DNA from: Nocardia veterana NBRC 100344 | GTDB taxonomy: Bacteria > Actinomycetota > Actinomycetes > Mycobacteriales > Mycobacteriaceae | Assembly (NCBI RefSeq): GCF_000308855.1 | Contig: NZ_BAGM01000119.1 | Location: 1 to 36,003, forward strand | Length of the DNA stretch: 36,003 nucleotides | Direction of reading: 5' to 3' | Shown here: positions 1-26,500 of the stretch, piece by piece | How the letters are laid out: every line of letters starts with the position of its first letter | Numbering within the stretch: the first letter of the stretch is position 1 | The notes under the pieces: generated by a model | Seen by the model: only the letters and a program-made list of their open reading frames with translations | What the model was told of the DNA's origin: nothing | The model's database searches: none | Made by a program: the position numbers and the translations under genes

Positions 1-11546
<11,546 letters not shown>

Positions 11547-11547
<1 letters not shown>

Positions 11548-14500
11548 CAGTGGGTTCCTTCCGTGGTGAGCACGCCCTGTGCGCGCAGGTGCAGGGCCTC
11601 GAGCAGGGTCGCGAGCCCGCCGGCACCGGCGGTCAGCACACCGGGCAGCAGCCCGGCCAGCGCGACGTTGAGCAGCGCGTCCGTTCCGGCACCGGCCCCC
11701 ATGGCGCGGCCGACGGCGGTGAGCTTGTGGTGGAGTTCGGCGAATGCGACCGCGCGACCGTCGAATTCGACTGCCACCGAATCCGGCGCGGCGCCCGCGG
11801 CGGCGGCGATGAGTTCGAGCAGATCGCCGGGCAGCCGGCCGGTGGACGCCGGCCGGGCGGCAGCGGGCCGGCGTTCGTCCGCGGTGCGAATATCGATGGC
11901 GCGCACCGCGATCGACGGATCGGCCGCGACGGCCCGCAGAACCAGTTCCAGCCGTTCGGCGAACAACCGGACCGTGCGCTCGTCGAAAATGTCGGTCGGA
12001 TAACAGAACTGCATGCGCAGCCGCTGCAGATCGCCGCGGTGATCGAACTCCTCCAGGGCGGTGAGCTGGAGGTCGAATTTCGCCTCCGGCAGCTCGGGTT
12101 CGAGCGTCTCCACCCGCAGACCGGGCAGGGCCACCGCATCGACCGGCAGGTTCTGGAAGGTGAACAGCACCTGGAAGATCGGCGGATAGGAACTGGTTCG
12201 GACCCGGCCCAGCGCCTCCACCACCCGTTCGAACGGCACCTCGGTACGCCCGAGCGCGGCCAGATCATCCGCCCGGACCCGCCGCAGCAGTTCGGCGAAA
12301 CTCATCCGGGCGTCGACCTCGGTGCGCAGCGCGACGGTGTTGACGAACATGCCGACCAGGTCGTCGAGCTCACGTTCCCCGCGACCGGCGACCGGAGCGC
12401 CGATGACGATGTCGGATTGTCCCGACAACTTCGCCAGCAGTACCGCGAAGGCGGCGTGCATGGTGGAGAACAGGGTCGTCCCGTGGGCACGGGCGACACC
12501 GGACAACTGGGCGACCAATGGCTGATCGAAGGCGAAATCGACGGTGGCGCCGCGCATCTCGCGGCGGGCCGGGCGCGGCCGATCGGTCGGCAACGACAAC
12601 TGTTCCGGAGCGCCGGCCAACCGCTCCCGCCAGTAGTCGAGTTGCTGGGACAGCAGGCTGCCGGGGTCGGTGTCGGCGCCCAGGACGGAACGCAGCCATT
12701 CGCTGTAGTCCGCGTACTGCACCGGCAGGGGCGACCACTGCGGTGCGACACCGGTCAGGCGCGCGGAATACGCGGCGACGAGGTCGCGGGTCAGCGGTCC
12801 CATCGAGTATCCGTCCGCGCTGATGTGGTGCACCACCACGACCAGGATGTGCTCGTCGTCGGCCACCCGGAGCAGGCGCACCCGCACCGGCGGCGCGGCG
12901 GTGATATCGAAGCCTTCGGCCACGACGGCGGCGATCTCCGCGTCGATTCGGTGGCGCGGCACCGGCACCGGATCCGCGTCGACCGTCAGCGCCGAGGGCG
13001 CGAGCACCTCCTGGACGGGGCCGCGGTCGGTCTCCGGATACCGGGTGCGCAGGATGTCGTGCCGCTGCACCAGATCCGCGAGCGCGGCCCGCAGGGCGTC
13101 GTGGTCCAGGGCTCCGGTCAGGCGCAGGGCGACGGGCACGTGGTAGGCCGCCGAATCCGGCATCAACCGATGGAGCACCCACATGCGCTGCTGAGCGAGC
13201 GACAGCGGAACCGCGCCGCTACCGGATCGAGGACGCAGCGGTGCCCGACCGTCCCGCTCTGCCGTGTCGATCCATTCGGCGAGCGCGGCGACCGTTGGCG
13301 CCGCGAAGACGGTCGCCACCGGAATCCGCACTCCCGTCGCCGCGCCGAGCCGCGCCGCCAAACGCGCCGCCGACAGGGAATTGCCGCCCAGTTCGAAGAA
13401 GTCGGTGTCCACGCCCACTCGCAGCGCGGTCTCGGCCGCGCCGCCGACCAGGTCGGCGAATTCGGTCGCCACCAGATGTTCGGTCGCGGTGGCGGGCTCG
13501 CGAAACTCGTTGTCCGACAGCACCGGTGCGGGCAGCCGATCGCGATCGACCTTGCCGTTGGCGGTGAGCGGCAATGCGTCCAGCACCACCACGGCGGCGG
13601 GGACCATGTATTTCGGCAGGTCCCGGTGCAATGCCCGACGGAGTCCGGAGGCGTCGACTCCCCCGCCGGGCACCGCCGCGTAGGCGATCAGCCGCGGCCC
13701 GGCCGTGCCGTCGACGCGGGCCGTCGCGACCGCCGCATCCACCCCGGGCTGCCGCAGCAGGGCCGCCTCCACCTCGCCGAGCTCGATCCGGAAGCCGCCG
13801 ATCTTGACCTGGAAGTCGGCGCGTTCCAGATATTCCAGCAGTCCGTCCGGGCGCCGACGCACGATATCGCCGGTCCGGTACATGCGGCCGCCGGTGAACG
13901 GGTCGGCGACGAAGCGGCTCGCCGTCAGCTCCGGCTGTGCTTGATAGCCACGGGCCAGCTGGGCGCCCGCCAGATACAACTCGCCCGGCACCCCGGCCGG
14001 TACGGGGCGCAACCGCCGGTCGAGAACGTAGCCGCGGCTGTTCCAGACCGGCGTACCGATCGGGACCACCGGATCCGGCGCCGCGCCCACCCGGTGCGCG
14101 GTCACCGACACCGCTGTTTCGGTCGGACCGTAGAGGTTGTACAACGTGGCGCCGCTGCGGGTTCCGAACTGCTCGGCCATCGACCGCGGCAGTGCCTCGC
14201 CGATCGCTAGCACCGCGCGCAGCTCCGCCGGCAGACCCGCGGTATCGGCCAGCAGCATGCCGAGCAGCGAGGGCACGGTGAACAACAGGCTGACCCGATG
14301 GCGTGCCATGAGTTCGCGCAACAGATCGGGATCGCGTTCGCTGCCCGGCGCGGTGACGACCAGCGCACCGCCGGCGGTCGGCAGCGACCAGAACTCCCAT
14401 ACCGACAGATCGAAGGTCGCGGGGGTCTTGAGCAGGGCGCGGTCGGCGGCGCCGATACCGAATTCGGCACGCAGCCACAGCAATTGGTTGACCACCGCGG

Positions 14501-17500
14501 CATGGGAGATCGCGACGCCCTTGGGCCGGCCGGTGGAGCCGGAGGTGAAGATCACGTACGCGGTGTTCGCCGGGCGCAGCGGCGCGATGCGCTCGGCGGC
14601 CGTGATCGGCGCCCTGGAGTAGGACGCCGGCCGCGTCCGCGGATCGACGAGCGCGACCGCATCCCCGAGTCCCGGCAGCTCGTCGCCGGTGGTCAGCACA
14701 CAGACCGGGTCAGCGGTCTCCACGATCCGGGCGATCCGCTCGGCCGGGTGATCGAGATCGACCGGTACGTACGCTCCCCCGGCCTTGGCGACCGCGAACA
14801 TCGCGATCACCAGATCGGCCGAACGCCGCAGTGCCAGCACCACGTTCGCCTCCGGGCCGACGCCCAGCCCGATCAGGTGGCGGGCGAGCCGGTTGGCCCG
14901 GGCGTCGACGTCGCGGTAGCTCAGCCGGGTTCCGCCGGCCGTCTCGTCGATCAGGGCCACCGCGTCGGGGGTCGCCGCGACCTGCGCGTCGAGCAGATCC
15001 ACCAGGGTCGCGGCCGGCAGGTCGCGCTGGGTGCGGTTGCAGTCCTCGACGACGAACCGGTACTGGTCCTCGCCGAGCAGGTCCAGATCCCGGATCCGGG
15101 TCGTGGGCTCGGCGACGATGGTTTCCAGTACCCGGGTGAGCTGACCGGCGATGCGTTCGGCGGTCTCGGCGGTGAACAGGTCGGTGGCGTAGCCGAGCGC
15201 CAGCGCGATCCCGGCCGGGGCGCCGGAGTCGGTGTAGCGATCGACGGCGAACAGGTGCAGATCGAATTGCGCTGTCGTGGTGTCGGATTCGACCTCGGTC
15301 ACGGTGAGCCCGGGCAACCGCAGCTCGGCCCGGTCGTGGTTCTGGAAGGACAGGCCCACCTGTACCAGCGGATGCCGCGCGGTCGACCGCCGTGGATTCA
15401 GCACCTCGACCAGGCGCTCGAACGGCACATCGGTATGGGACAGCGCCGCGATGTCGGCCGCGCGCACCGTCTCGAGCAACGCCTCGAACGTCGCGTCGGT
15501 GTCGACCGCGGTCCGCAACACCACGGTGTTGACGAACATGCCGATGACCTCGTCCAGAGCGGCATCGTTGCGCCCGGCCACCGGGGTCCCGACCGCGATG
15601 TCACCGGTATCGCAGAGCCGGGCCAGTACCGCCGCGAAGGCCGCGTGCACCACCATGAACAGGGTGGCTCCGGCGCTCCGGCCGAGTGTGCTGAGCCGCC
15701 GGTGCACAGCGGCGTCGATCGTGCGGGCCACCCGCTGCCCGCGCAGGCTCCGGACGGCCGGGCGTGGCCGGTCGGTGGGCAGATCGAGCTGGTCGGGCAG
15801 CCCGGCCAGGGTCCGGCGCCAGAAATCGATCTGCTGTGCGGCCACGGATTCGGGATCGTCCTCGGCCCCCAGCAGCCGGTGCTGCCACAGTGCGTAATCG
15901 GCGTACTGGACCGCCGGTGGCGACCAGCTCGGCCGGGCGCCGCGGACTCGTGCCTCGTAGGCGCACATCAGATCGGCGACGAAGGGCACCATCGAGGAGC
16001 CGTCGGCGCAGATGTGGTGCAGCACCGCGGCGAGCACATATTCGTGCTCGGCGAGCCGGAACACCCGCACCCGTACCGGCACGTCCGCGGTGACGTCGAA
16101 ACCGGTCGCCACCAGCTCGTGAATCCGCTGTGGCAGTTCGGTTTCCGTGATGGCGATCGGGGCCGCGTCGATCCGCACCCGGTCGGCGGGCAGAATCACC
16201 TGGGCCGGCCGGCCGTCGATCTCGGGATACACGGTGCGCAGCGATTCGTGCCGGCGCACCACATCGTGCAGCGCGTCGCCCAGGGCGGGCAGATCCGCCG
16301 TGCCGGACAGCCGCAGCACCAGTGGGATGTGGTACGCGGACGAGGTCCGGTCGAACCGATTGAGGAACCACATCCGCTGCTGCGCGGGCGACAGCGGGAG
16401 CCGATCGGGGCGAACACCGGCCACCAGGGCGGGCCGCTCACCACCGGCCAGCGCCGCTACCGCCAGATCCGCCACCCGGGGGTGCTCGAACAGGGTGCGC
16501 ACCGGGACGGTGACGCCGAGCGCCGCGCCGATCCGGGCGACCGCCTTGGCCGCCGACAGTGAACTACCACCGAGATCGAAGAAGTCGTCGTCGGCGCCGA
16601 CCGCGCGATCGGAATCGAGATCGGTGAGCACCTCGGCGAAGATTCCGGCCACGATCTGCTCGGCCGGCGTCACCGGCTTGCGGTAGGCGACGGTGTCGAA
16701 CACCGGCGCGGGCAGCGCGCGCATATCCAGTTTCCCGTTGACGGTCAACGGAATTCGCTCGACCGCCACGACCGCGGCGGGCACCATGTGCTCGGGCAGC
16801 AGCTCGGCGACGGCGCGCCGCACCCGCCGCATATCCGTGTCGGCGCTGCCGACCACGTAGCCGACGATGCGAGCCTCTCCAGCGTCGCCGGCAGCGCGCA
16901 CCACGACCGCGGCCTGCTCGACCGACTCCACGGTCAGCAGAGCGGCCTCGATTTCGCCGAGCTCCACCCGGAACCCCCGCAGGTTGACCTGGTGGTCGGC
17001 GCGGCCGAGGTATTCGAGTTCGCCGGTCGCGGTCCACCGGGCGAGGTCGCCGGACCGATAGGCCAACGCGCCCGGCGCGCCGTAGGGATCGGCGACGAAC
17101 CGCGCGGCGGTGAGTTCCGGCCGCCGCAGATATCCGCGCGCCAATTGCCCACCGCTGACATAGATTTCGCCCGGGACACCCACCGGAACCGGCCGCAGTC
17201 GCGAATCCAGCAGGCGCACGGCCAGGCCCGGGAGGGCGGCACCGATGACGCTGGCGCCACCGGTCTCGGCGTCGATCGGCCGATAGGACACATGCACCGT
17301 CGTCTCGGTGATGCCGTACATATTGATCAGCCGCGGCCCCTGCGGGTAGCGCGCGAACCAGTCCCGCAGCCGGGCGGGCTCGAGCGCCTCACCACCGAAG
17401 ATCACATACCGCAGCCGGTACTCGGCCGGCGCCTCGGCCGAGTCGGCGCTCGCCAGCTGGTAGAACGCGGAGGGCGTCTGGTTCAGGACAGTGACGCCCT

Positions 17501-20500
17501 CCTCGACCAACAGTTCCCGGAACTGCTGCGGCGACCGGGAGGTGAAGTAGTCGACCACCACCAGCCGCCCGCCGTGCAGCAGCGCACCCCACAGCTCCCA
17601 CACCGAGAAATCGAAGGCTGCCGAGTGGAACATCGTCCACACGTCGTCGGGGCCGAAGTCGAACCGCTCGCGGGTATTGTCCAGCAGCCGAATCACATTC
17701 GCGTGCGGTACCTGCACACCTTTGGGCCGGCCGGTGGAGCCGGAGGTGTAGATGACATAGGCGGTGGCGTCCGCACGCAGGGGTGCCCGACGATCGGCGT
17801 CGGTGACGGGAGCCGGATCCAGATCCGACCAGGCCACCGTGTCGAGGTCGATCACGGGTCCGCCGAACCAGCCCCGGGCCGGGCCGCCCGAGCCGGTGAC
17901 GGCACAGACCGGGCGCGCGTCGGCGACGATGTATTCGATGCGATCGGCGGGGTAGCCCGGGTCGATCGGCAGATAACCGGCGCCGGATTCGACAACTGCG
18001 AGCAACGCGACGATCAGATCGGCGGTCCGCGGCAAAGCCACCGCGACCAGCGTTTCCGGGCCGGCGCCGGCCGCGATCAGGCGGCGGGCGAGCCGGTTCG
18101 CCCGATCCTCGAGTTCGCCGTAGGTGAGGGTGATCTCGCCCGCTCGCACCGCGACGGCCGCACGGTTCCGGCGAGCGGCGATCTCGAACCGCTCGGCGAT
18201 GGTGGCTCGCTCGGCCCGATCGGCACCGGTGACCGACCACTCGTACAGCGCCCGATGCTGTTCCTCGGCGCTGAGCAATTGGATGTCGCCGACCACGACG
18301 GTCCGATCGTGGCTCACCGCGGCCAGCACCTGCTCGAACCGGCGTGCGAGCTCCGCGATCGTGCCGGCGTCGAAAAGATCGGTGGCATAGGTGATCTCGA
18401 CGGCCATACCGCCGGCCCGTCCGTCGGCGTCGATCGTCTCGACCAGGGTGAATTGCAGATCGAATTCCGCGGCCGCCGCGTCGAGCTGCTCGGGGGCGAC
18501 GCGCAGGCCGGGCAGTTCCACCTCCGGCAGGGCGAAGTTCTGGAAGGTCAGTGCCACCTGGAACAGCGGGTGCCGATTGCCGGTGCGGACCGGGGCCAGC
18601 AGCTCCACGATCTGCTCGAACGGCACGTCGGCCTGCGACAGCGCCGCGATGTCCTGGGCCCGGACCGTGTCCAGCAGGGTGTGGAAATGCTCGCGGCTGT
18701 CGACTTCGGTGCGCAGCACGATGGTGTTGACGAACATGCCGACCATCGGGTCCAACGCGGATTCACCCCGGCCCGCGACCGGTGTGCCGATCGCGATGTC
18801 GGCGGCGCCCGACATCCGCGACAGCAGCACGGCCAGGGCGGCGTGCACGGTGCTGAACAGGGTCGTCTCGTGTTTGCGAGCGAGTTCGCCGAGTTCGCTG
18901 TGCAGATCGGAGTCGATCTGGAACCGGTAGCTCCCGGCCCGATACGAGGGCGTGGCGGGCCGCGGGCGATCGGTGGGCAGCTCGAGCTGATCCGGCAGCC
19001 CGCTCAATCGGTCTCGCCAGTACTCGCGCTGGCGGAACAGTTCGGAGCCGGGATCGGCGGGATCACCGAGCACCTCGGCCTGCCACACCGCGTAGTCCCG
19101 GTACTGCACCGGCAATGGCGGCCACCATGGTTCGCGGCCCTCGCGCCGCGCCGCATACGCCGTGGTGATATCGGCCGCCAAGGGCCCGAGCGAGAATCCG
19201 TCGGCACAGATGTGATGCAGTACCAGCAGCAGGACGTGCTCGTCGGGTGCCAATTCGAAAAGTGCGGTACGCACACCGGTTTCGGCCGTCAGGTCGAAGG
19301 TCGTGGACAGTGCGGAGATCCGGTCCGGCAACTGCGCCGGCGCGATCGGCTCGGGATGCAGCGCCGGACGGTGGTCGGCGGCCGGCTCCACGATCTGTAC
19401 CGGCCCCTCGGCGGTTTCGGGATAGCGGGTGCGCAGCGTTTCGTGCCGGGCGACGACATCGGCCAGCGCCGCGCGCAGGGCCGCGATATCCAGATCCCCG
19501 CGCAGCCGCAGCGCCAGCGGGATGACGTCGACCGCGGGCTCGGCCGATTCGCCGGCACGATAGCGGTTGAGGAACCAGATGCGGCGCTGGGCGGCCGCCA
19601 GCGGCACCGGTCCCGGATGGGTGCGGGCGGTGAGCGGTGCCCGCGCCCCGGTACCCGCCCGGCGCTGGGCCCGCGCGGTCAGCTCGGCCACGGTGGACGC
19701 CTCGAACAGGACCCGGACCGGCAGCTGCGTGTCCAGCGCCGCGCCGATCCGGGCGAGGACCCGGGTGGCCAGCAGGGAGTTGCCGCCGAGATCGAAGAAG
19801 TCGTCGTCGCGGCCGACCCGCTCGACGCCCAGCACCTCGGCGAAGACGGCGGCCACCAGCGCCTCGGCCGGGCTCTCGGGCGCGCGATATTCGCGACGCT
19901 GCCAGACCGGGTCCGGCAGGGCGGCGCGATCGAGTTTGCCGGCCGCGTTGAGCGGGAAGGAATCGAGCACGACGTACGCCGCGGGCAGCATGTAGGCCGG
20001 AAGCCGTTCGGCGAGCGCGATTTTCACGCGGTCGAGATCGAGATCGTCGTCCTCGTCGGGCACCAGGTAGCCGACCAGCCGGTCACCGGTGTGCGGATCG
20101 GTACGCACCACCACCACGGCCTGCGCGATTCCGGGGCGGGCGAGCAGTGCAGATTCGATCTCGCCCAGCTCGATGCGCAGGCCGCGCAGTTTCACCTGGA
20201 AATCGGTGCGGCCCAGATACTCCAGTTCTCCGGCGCGGTTCCAACGGACCAGATCACCGGTGCGGTAGAGCCGGGCACCCGAGCCGAAGGGATCGGCGAC
20301 GAAACGCTCGGCGGTGAGATCCGGACGTCGCACGTAGCCGTCGGCCAATTGCGTTCCGGCCAGGTACAACTCGCCCGCGACACCCACCGGAACCGGCCGC
20401 AGCCAGGCATCCAGCACGTACACGCGGGTGTTGGCGACGGGCCGGCCGATCGGCACGGTCGCGGTGTCGGCGTCGACCACCTCGTGGTAGGTCACATCGA

Positions 20501-23500
20501 CCGCGGCCTCGGTCGGGCCGTACAGGTTGTGCAGCCGGGCCCCGGTCAGCGCCCGCAGCCGGTGCGCCACCTCGACCGGCAGCGCCTCGCCGGAGGCGAA
20601 TACCGTCCGCAACGAGCCGGGCTGGGCGTGGGTGAGAAATACCGCCAGCATGGACGGTACGAAATGCGCCACAGTGACTCGCTCGGCGCGAATCACGGCG
20701 GCCAGGTAGCCGGGGTCGCGGTGCCCGTCCGGCCGAGCCACCACCAACCGCGCACCCACCTGCAACGGCCAGAACAACTCCCACACCGACACATCGAACG
20801 TCACCGGCGTCTTCTGCAACACCACATCATCGGTCGACAGCCCGTACTCCGACTGCATCCACACCAACCGATTCACGATCGCCCGATGACTCACCGCCAC
20901 ACCCTTCGGACGACCCGTCGAACCCGACGTGAAAATCACATACGCCACATGATCACCACCCAACGGCCGCAACCGATCCGCGTCCGTCACCGGTGCCGCC
21001 GAGTAGTCGTCGGTGTCGAACAGGTCGACATCGAGAACGGCGCAGTGGTCGGCGAATCCGTCGGTCTCCAGATCGAGTCCGTCCACGGAACGGGTCAGCA
21101 CGCAGGCGGGACGGGCGGTGCGCAACACGTCGACAGTGCGCTGCGCGGGATGGTCGGGATCCAGGGGCACATAGGCCGCGCCCGCGGCGATCACCGCGTG
21201 CACGGCGACCACGAGATCGTCGCTGCGTCGCATGCCCACCGCGACCGTGCGGCCGGGCCCCACACCGATCGAGATCAGCAAGCGGGCCAGGCGGTTCACC
21301 CGCGCCGCGAATTCGCGGTAGGTCCAGTCGCTGCCCTCGTAACGCAGGGCGACGGCCTCCGGGCTGCGCCGCACCTGGTCCGCGAACAGCGCGGCCAGGG
21401 TCGTGGCCGGGATCGCGCGGTCGGTGTCGTTCCAGTCCACCAGAACCCGGGTGCGCTGGGCCTGCGACAGCAGATCGATCTCGCCGATCGGCCGATCGGG
21501 CCGGGTGACGACGGCCTCCAATACGGTGATCAGCCGGTGCGCGAAGGCCGCGACGGTCGACTCGTCGAACAGATCGGTCGCGTACTCGAACAGCGCCACC
21601 GCACTTCCGTCCGCCTGTTCCTCGACGGTCAGCTGCAGATCGAATTTGGCCGTGCCCGAGTCGAGTTCGATGGTCGTGGCGGTCAGGCCGGGCAAGCCCG
21701 AGTGCTCCGGCGCCGCCTGCCGCAGGTCCAGCATCACCTGGAACAGCGGGTGCCGCGCCGTGGAGCGCGGCGGGTTCAGCACCTCCACCAGCCGTTCGAA
21801 CGGCACGTCGCGGTGGGCGAAGGCGCGCAGATCGGCGGCGCGGACCGCGGCCAGCAGGTCCTCGAACGACACCTCCGCGCCGACCTCGGTGCGCAGTACC
21901 AGGGTGTTGACGAACATGCCGACGAGCTCGTCCAGCGCGGCCTCACCCCGTCCGGCGACCGGAGTGCCGATCGCGATATCCCGCTGACCGGACAGTTTGG
22001 CCAGTAGCACCGCGAAGGCGGCGTGCAACGCCATGAAGAAGGTGCCGCCGGCCCGCTCGGCTCGGCCGCGCAGCGCGGCGACAGTGTCCCCGGCGACGGT
22101 GAACCGGTAGCGGGCGCCGTGCCCGGACGCCTGCGCCGGCCGCGGCCGATCGCTCGGGAGCGCGAGCACATCGGGCACTCCGGCCAGCTCCCGCTGCCAG
22201 AACCGGATCTGTTCGGCGATGGGCGAATTCGGGTCGTCCTCGGACCCCAGGGCGGATCGTTGCCACAGCGCGTAATCCGCGTACTGCACGGGCAGCGGCT
22301 CCCACTGCGGCGCCCGGCCCGCCGTGCGCGCGGCATAGGCCTGCATCAGATCGCGGGTCAGCGGTGCGATGGACCAGCCGTCGGCGGCGATGTGGTGAAT
22401 CGACACCACCAGCACGTGCTGATCGGAGTCACAGCGCAGCAGGGCCGTGCGGATCGGCGCCTGCTCGCGTACGACGAATCCCGCCGTCGCCTCGGTCCGC
22501 AACCGCTGCGGCAGGTCCGCCTCGCGCACCGGCCGCGGAACCAGGTCCAGCTCCACCTCGTCCGCGGCCAGCACCTGCTGATGCGGAACGCCGTCGACGG
22601 CCGGGTAGCGGGTGCGCAGCGCCTCGTGGCGCTCCAGCACATCCCGCAGCGCCGCCGCGAGCGCCGGGATGTCCAGGTCGCCGCGCAACCGGATGGCGGT
22701 GCTCAGATTATCGACCGCGGAGTCGCTGTCGAACTGATTGCGAAACCACATGCGTTGCTGCGCGTAGGACAGCGGCAGCACGTCCGGACGCGGACCGGCG
22801 ACGAGCGACCGCTGCCGCCGCGGCGCCGAATCGCGCAGTCGCCGAGCGAGACTCGCGACATCGGGATGTTCGAACAGCAGCCGAACCGGAACGTCGCGGT
22901 CCAGCGTCTCGGCCAGGCGCGCCGAAATCTGGGTCGCCACCAGGGAATTGCCACCCAGCGCGAAGAAGTCGTCGTCGCGGCCCACCCGGTCCACGCCGAG
23001 GACCCGCGCGAAAACGGCGGCCACGGCCTGCTCCTCGGTTCCGACCGGGGCTCGGAAGGTTCGCGTGGCGAGCACGGGCTCCGGAAGTGCGGCGCGATCG
23101 AGTTTGCCGGAGGCGGTCAGCGGCATGGCCGACAGACCGACATAGAGGCTGGGGACCATATAGGACGGCAGCCGGCCACGCAGGTGCTCCTCCGCCAGCG
23201 CCCGCGGATCGCCGGCACAGACCAGATAGGCCACCAGCAGATCACCGGTGTGATGCCGATACACCTGCACCGCGGCGGCGTCGATTCCCGGCGCCGACAG
23301 CAACGCGGCCTCGATCTCCCCCGGTTCGATGCGCTGCCCGCGCACCTTCACCTGGAAGTCGGTGCGACCCAGATATTCCAGGTCACCGGTGCGCAGCCGG
23401 CGAACCAGATCGCCGGTGCGGTACATCCGCGATCCGACCGAACCGTAGGGGTTGGCGACGAAGCGCTGCGCCGTCGGACCGGTGCGCCGCTGATAACCGC

Positions 23501-26500
23501 GAGCCACCTGCGCGCCGGCCAGATACAGCTCACCGACCACCAGATCGGGGACGGGACGCAGATGCCGGTCGAGCACCAGGACGTGGCTGTCCCGCACGGG
23601 CTTGCCGATCGGGACCGGACCCGGCCGGTCCACCGCCACCGGGGCGTGCGTGGCGTGCACGGTGAATTCGGTCGGACCGTACAGATTGTGCAGCGTCGCC
23701 GCGCTCACCCGGGCGAAGGCGGCGGCGACTTCACCGTTGAGCGCCTCACCGGCGACGAATACACAACGCAGCGTGCGGATATCGGCGGCCGATACGGTGC
23801 CAGCGAAGGTCGCCAGCTGAGACGGGACGAAGGAGGTCGCGGTGACGCCGTGCCGGGCGATCGTCGCGGCGAGATAGGCGCTGTCGCGGTGTCCGTCCGG
23901 GATTGCCACCACCATGCGCGCCCCGCTGTACAACGGGGCGAACAGCTCCCAGACCGAGACGTCGAAGGTCGCCGGAGTCTTGAACAGCACCACGTCGCGA
24001 TCGCCGATTCCGTACTCGTCGACGATCCAGGCGATCTGGTTGTCCAGCGAGCCACGCTGGACGGCAACGCCTTTCGGTGTGCCGGTGGATCCGGAGGTGA
24101 AGATGACGTAGGCGGTGTTCGCGGCCCGCACCGGAGCGATCCGGTCGGCATCGGTGACCGGGTCGGCGGGCCCGTGGTCGAGGTCGAGCGCGTCGATCGC
24201 GATCCGGGGCACCGCCAAATCCGGCGCCGGGCCGGCGGTGAGCAGGCAGACCGGCCGCGCGACATCGACGATCCGGCGCAACCGGGCCACGGGTTGCTCC
24301 GGATCGATCGGCACATACGCACCGCCCGCCGCCAGGACCGCGGCGGCCGCGATCACCAGCTCCGCCGCGCGCGGGATGCCCAGCAGCACCAGCGATTCCG
24401 GGCCGACTCCGGCCTCGATCAGGTGGCGGGCCAGCCGGTTGATCCGGCCCGCCAGTTCGGCCCGGGTGAGTCGGCGATCGCCGTCGACGAGGGCCACCGC
24501 CTCCGGGTTCGCGGCCACCCGATCGGCGAAGACGGCCGATACCTCGGGCGCGGGCGCGACAGCGCGACGACGTCCGGCTTCGACCGAGGCGACGAGTTCG
24601 GCCGCACCCAGCAGCGTCAACTCGCCCACCACCCGGGTGGGGTCGGCGACGGCGTCACTCAGCAGACACCGCCACCAGCGCGCGAAATCGGCGATGGTGT
24701 CGGGGTCGAAAAGATCTGTGGCGTAGGTGAACTCCGCCGTGATCCCCGCCGGTGCCGGACCTTCCCCGGGACCGGCACCGGCGAAGCTTTCGGTGACCGT
24801 GAGTTGAAGGTCGAACTTGGTCACTCCCGCGTCCAGCGTACTCGTCCGCACGGACAATCCGGGTAACTCGACGGTGATGTCCTGAGTGTCGGCCACCCCC
24901 AGCATGACCTGGAACAGTGGGTGGCGTGCCTGCGAGCGAACCGGATTCAGGGCCTCCACCAGCTGCTCGAACGGCAACTCGGCATGGGCGAAGGCGCCCA
25001 GATCCACATCTCGGACCTGTTCCAGCACAGTGGTGAACGGCGCGTCGGATTCGACCCGGGTGCGCAGCACCAGGGTGTTGACGAACATGCCGATGAGGTC
25101 GTCCAGTTCGCGGTGGCCACGGCCGGCGACCGGCGTGCCGATCACGATGTCCGTGCCGCCGGAGATGCGCGCCAGCAGCGCGGCCAGCGCGGCATGCAGC
25201 ACCATGAAGGTCGAAATCCCGTGCGCCCGGGCCAGTTCGACGACGCCCCGATGCAGGTCGGCGGGCAGCTCGAAGCGATGCGTGGCGCCCCGGCCGGTGG
25301 CGCGGGCGGGACGCGGGCGATCGGCGGGCAGGTCCAGCTGTTCCGGGATACCGGCCAATGTCCGCGTCCAGTATTCGAGCTGCTGGGCCGCGGTCGAATC
25401 GGGATCGACCGCCTCGCCGAGCCGTTCCCGTTTCCACAGGGCGTAATCGGCGTACTGCAGCGGAAGCGGGGCGAACTCGGGCGCGTGTCCGTCGCGGCGG
25501 GCGGCGTAGGCGAGGGCCACGTCCCGGGCCAGCACCGGCAGCGACAAACCGTCGGCGGCGATGTGGTGCAGCACGATCGCCAAGGCGTACTCGGCAGTCG
25601 CGTCCGGGCCGCCGGCTAGGTCGAAAAGTGTTGCCCGCAAAGGTATTTCGCAGGTCAGGTCGAAACTGCGCGCTGCCAGAGCGCGCAGTTCCGGCTCGAG
25701 GCGTTCGGCCGGGACGGCGACCACGGCGAAGGTGTCGGGCCCCACCTGCGCCGCCGGCAGGATGCACTGGCGCGCCACCACCTCGTCGGCGGCGGGGAAG
25801 ATCGTGCGCAGCACCTCGTGTCGCGCCACCACGTCGGCCAGCGCCGCCCGCAGTGCGGCGGTGTCGACGGGTCCGCGCATCCGGACCACGAACGGCATGT
25901 TGTACCCGGCGCTGTCACCTTCGAACCGGTTCAGAAACCAGATGCGCTGCTGGGCCGGCGAGAGCGGCAGGATCTCGGGGCGGGGACGGGTCGCCGGTGC
26001 GCCGGTCGCGACCATGTCGTCGGATTCGAAGGACCGGTCGATCAGCGCGGCCAGCGCCTCGACCGTCGTCGCTTCGAAGAGATCCCGCACCCCGAGCGCA
26101 CATCCGAGATCGGCGTTCAGACGGGCGGCCACCTGGGTGGCGACGAGCGAATTGCCACCGAGAGCGAAGAAGTCGTCGTCCAGGCCGATCCGCTCGCGGC
26201 CGAGTACCTCGCCGAAGATAGCGGCAACGGCCCGCTCGGAAACCGTCACCGGCGGGCGGTGCGCGCCGGCGCTGCGCTCGGGCGCGGGCAGTGCGCTGCG
26301 ATCGAGTTTGCCGGAGGCGTTGACCGGCAACGCGTCCAGCAGCACGTAGGCCGCCGGAACCATATAACCGGGCAGTTCTCGGGCGGCGGCGCCACGTACC
26401 CGCGCCAGGTCGACCGCGCCGGGCGCGGTCTCGACCAGATAGGCCACCAGTTGGGCGCCGGCCCCGGCATCGTCGCGCACCACGACGACCGCGCGCGCGA

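Noticed and set aside
24655..25767. Minus-strand frames overlapping the NRPS genes in other phases (for example 24655-25767, 9314-10648, 1178-2491)
   Set aside because: They are out-of-frame shadows of the NRPS reading frames, rich in Arg, Ala and Gly, with no independent ribosome site or motif.
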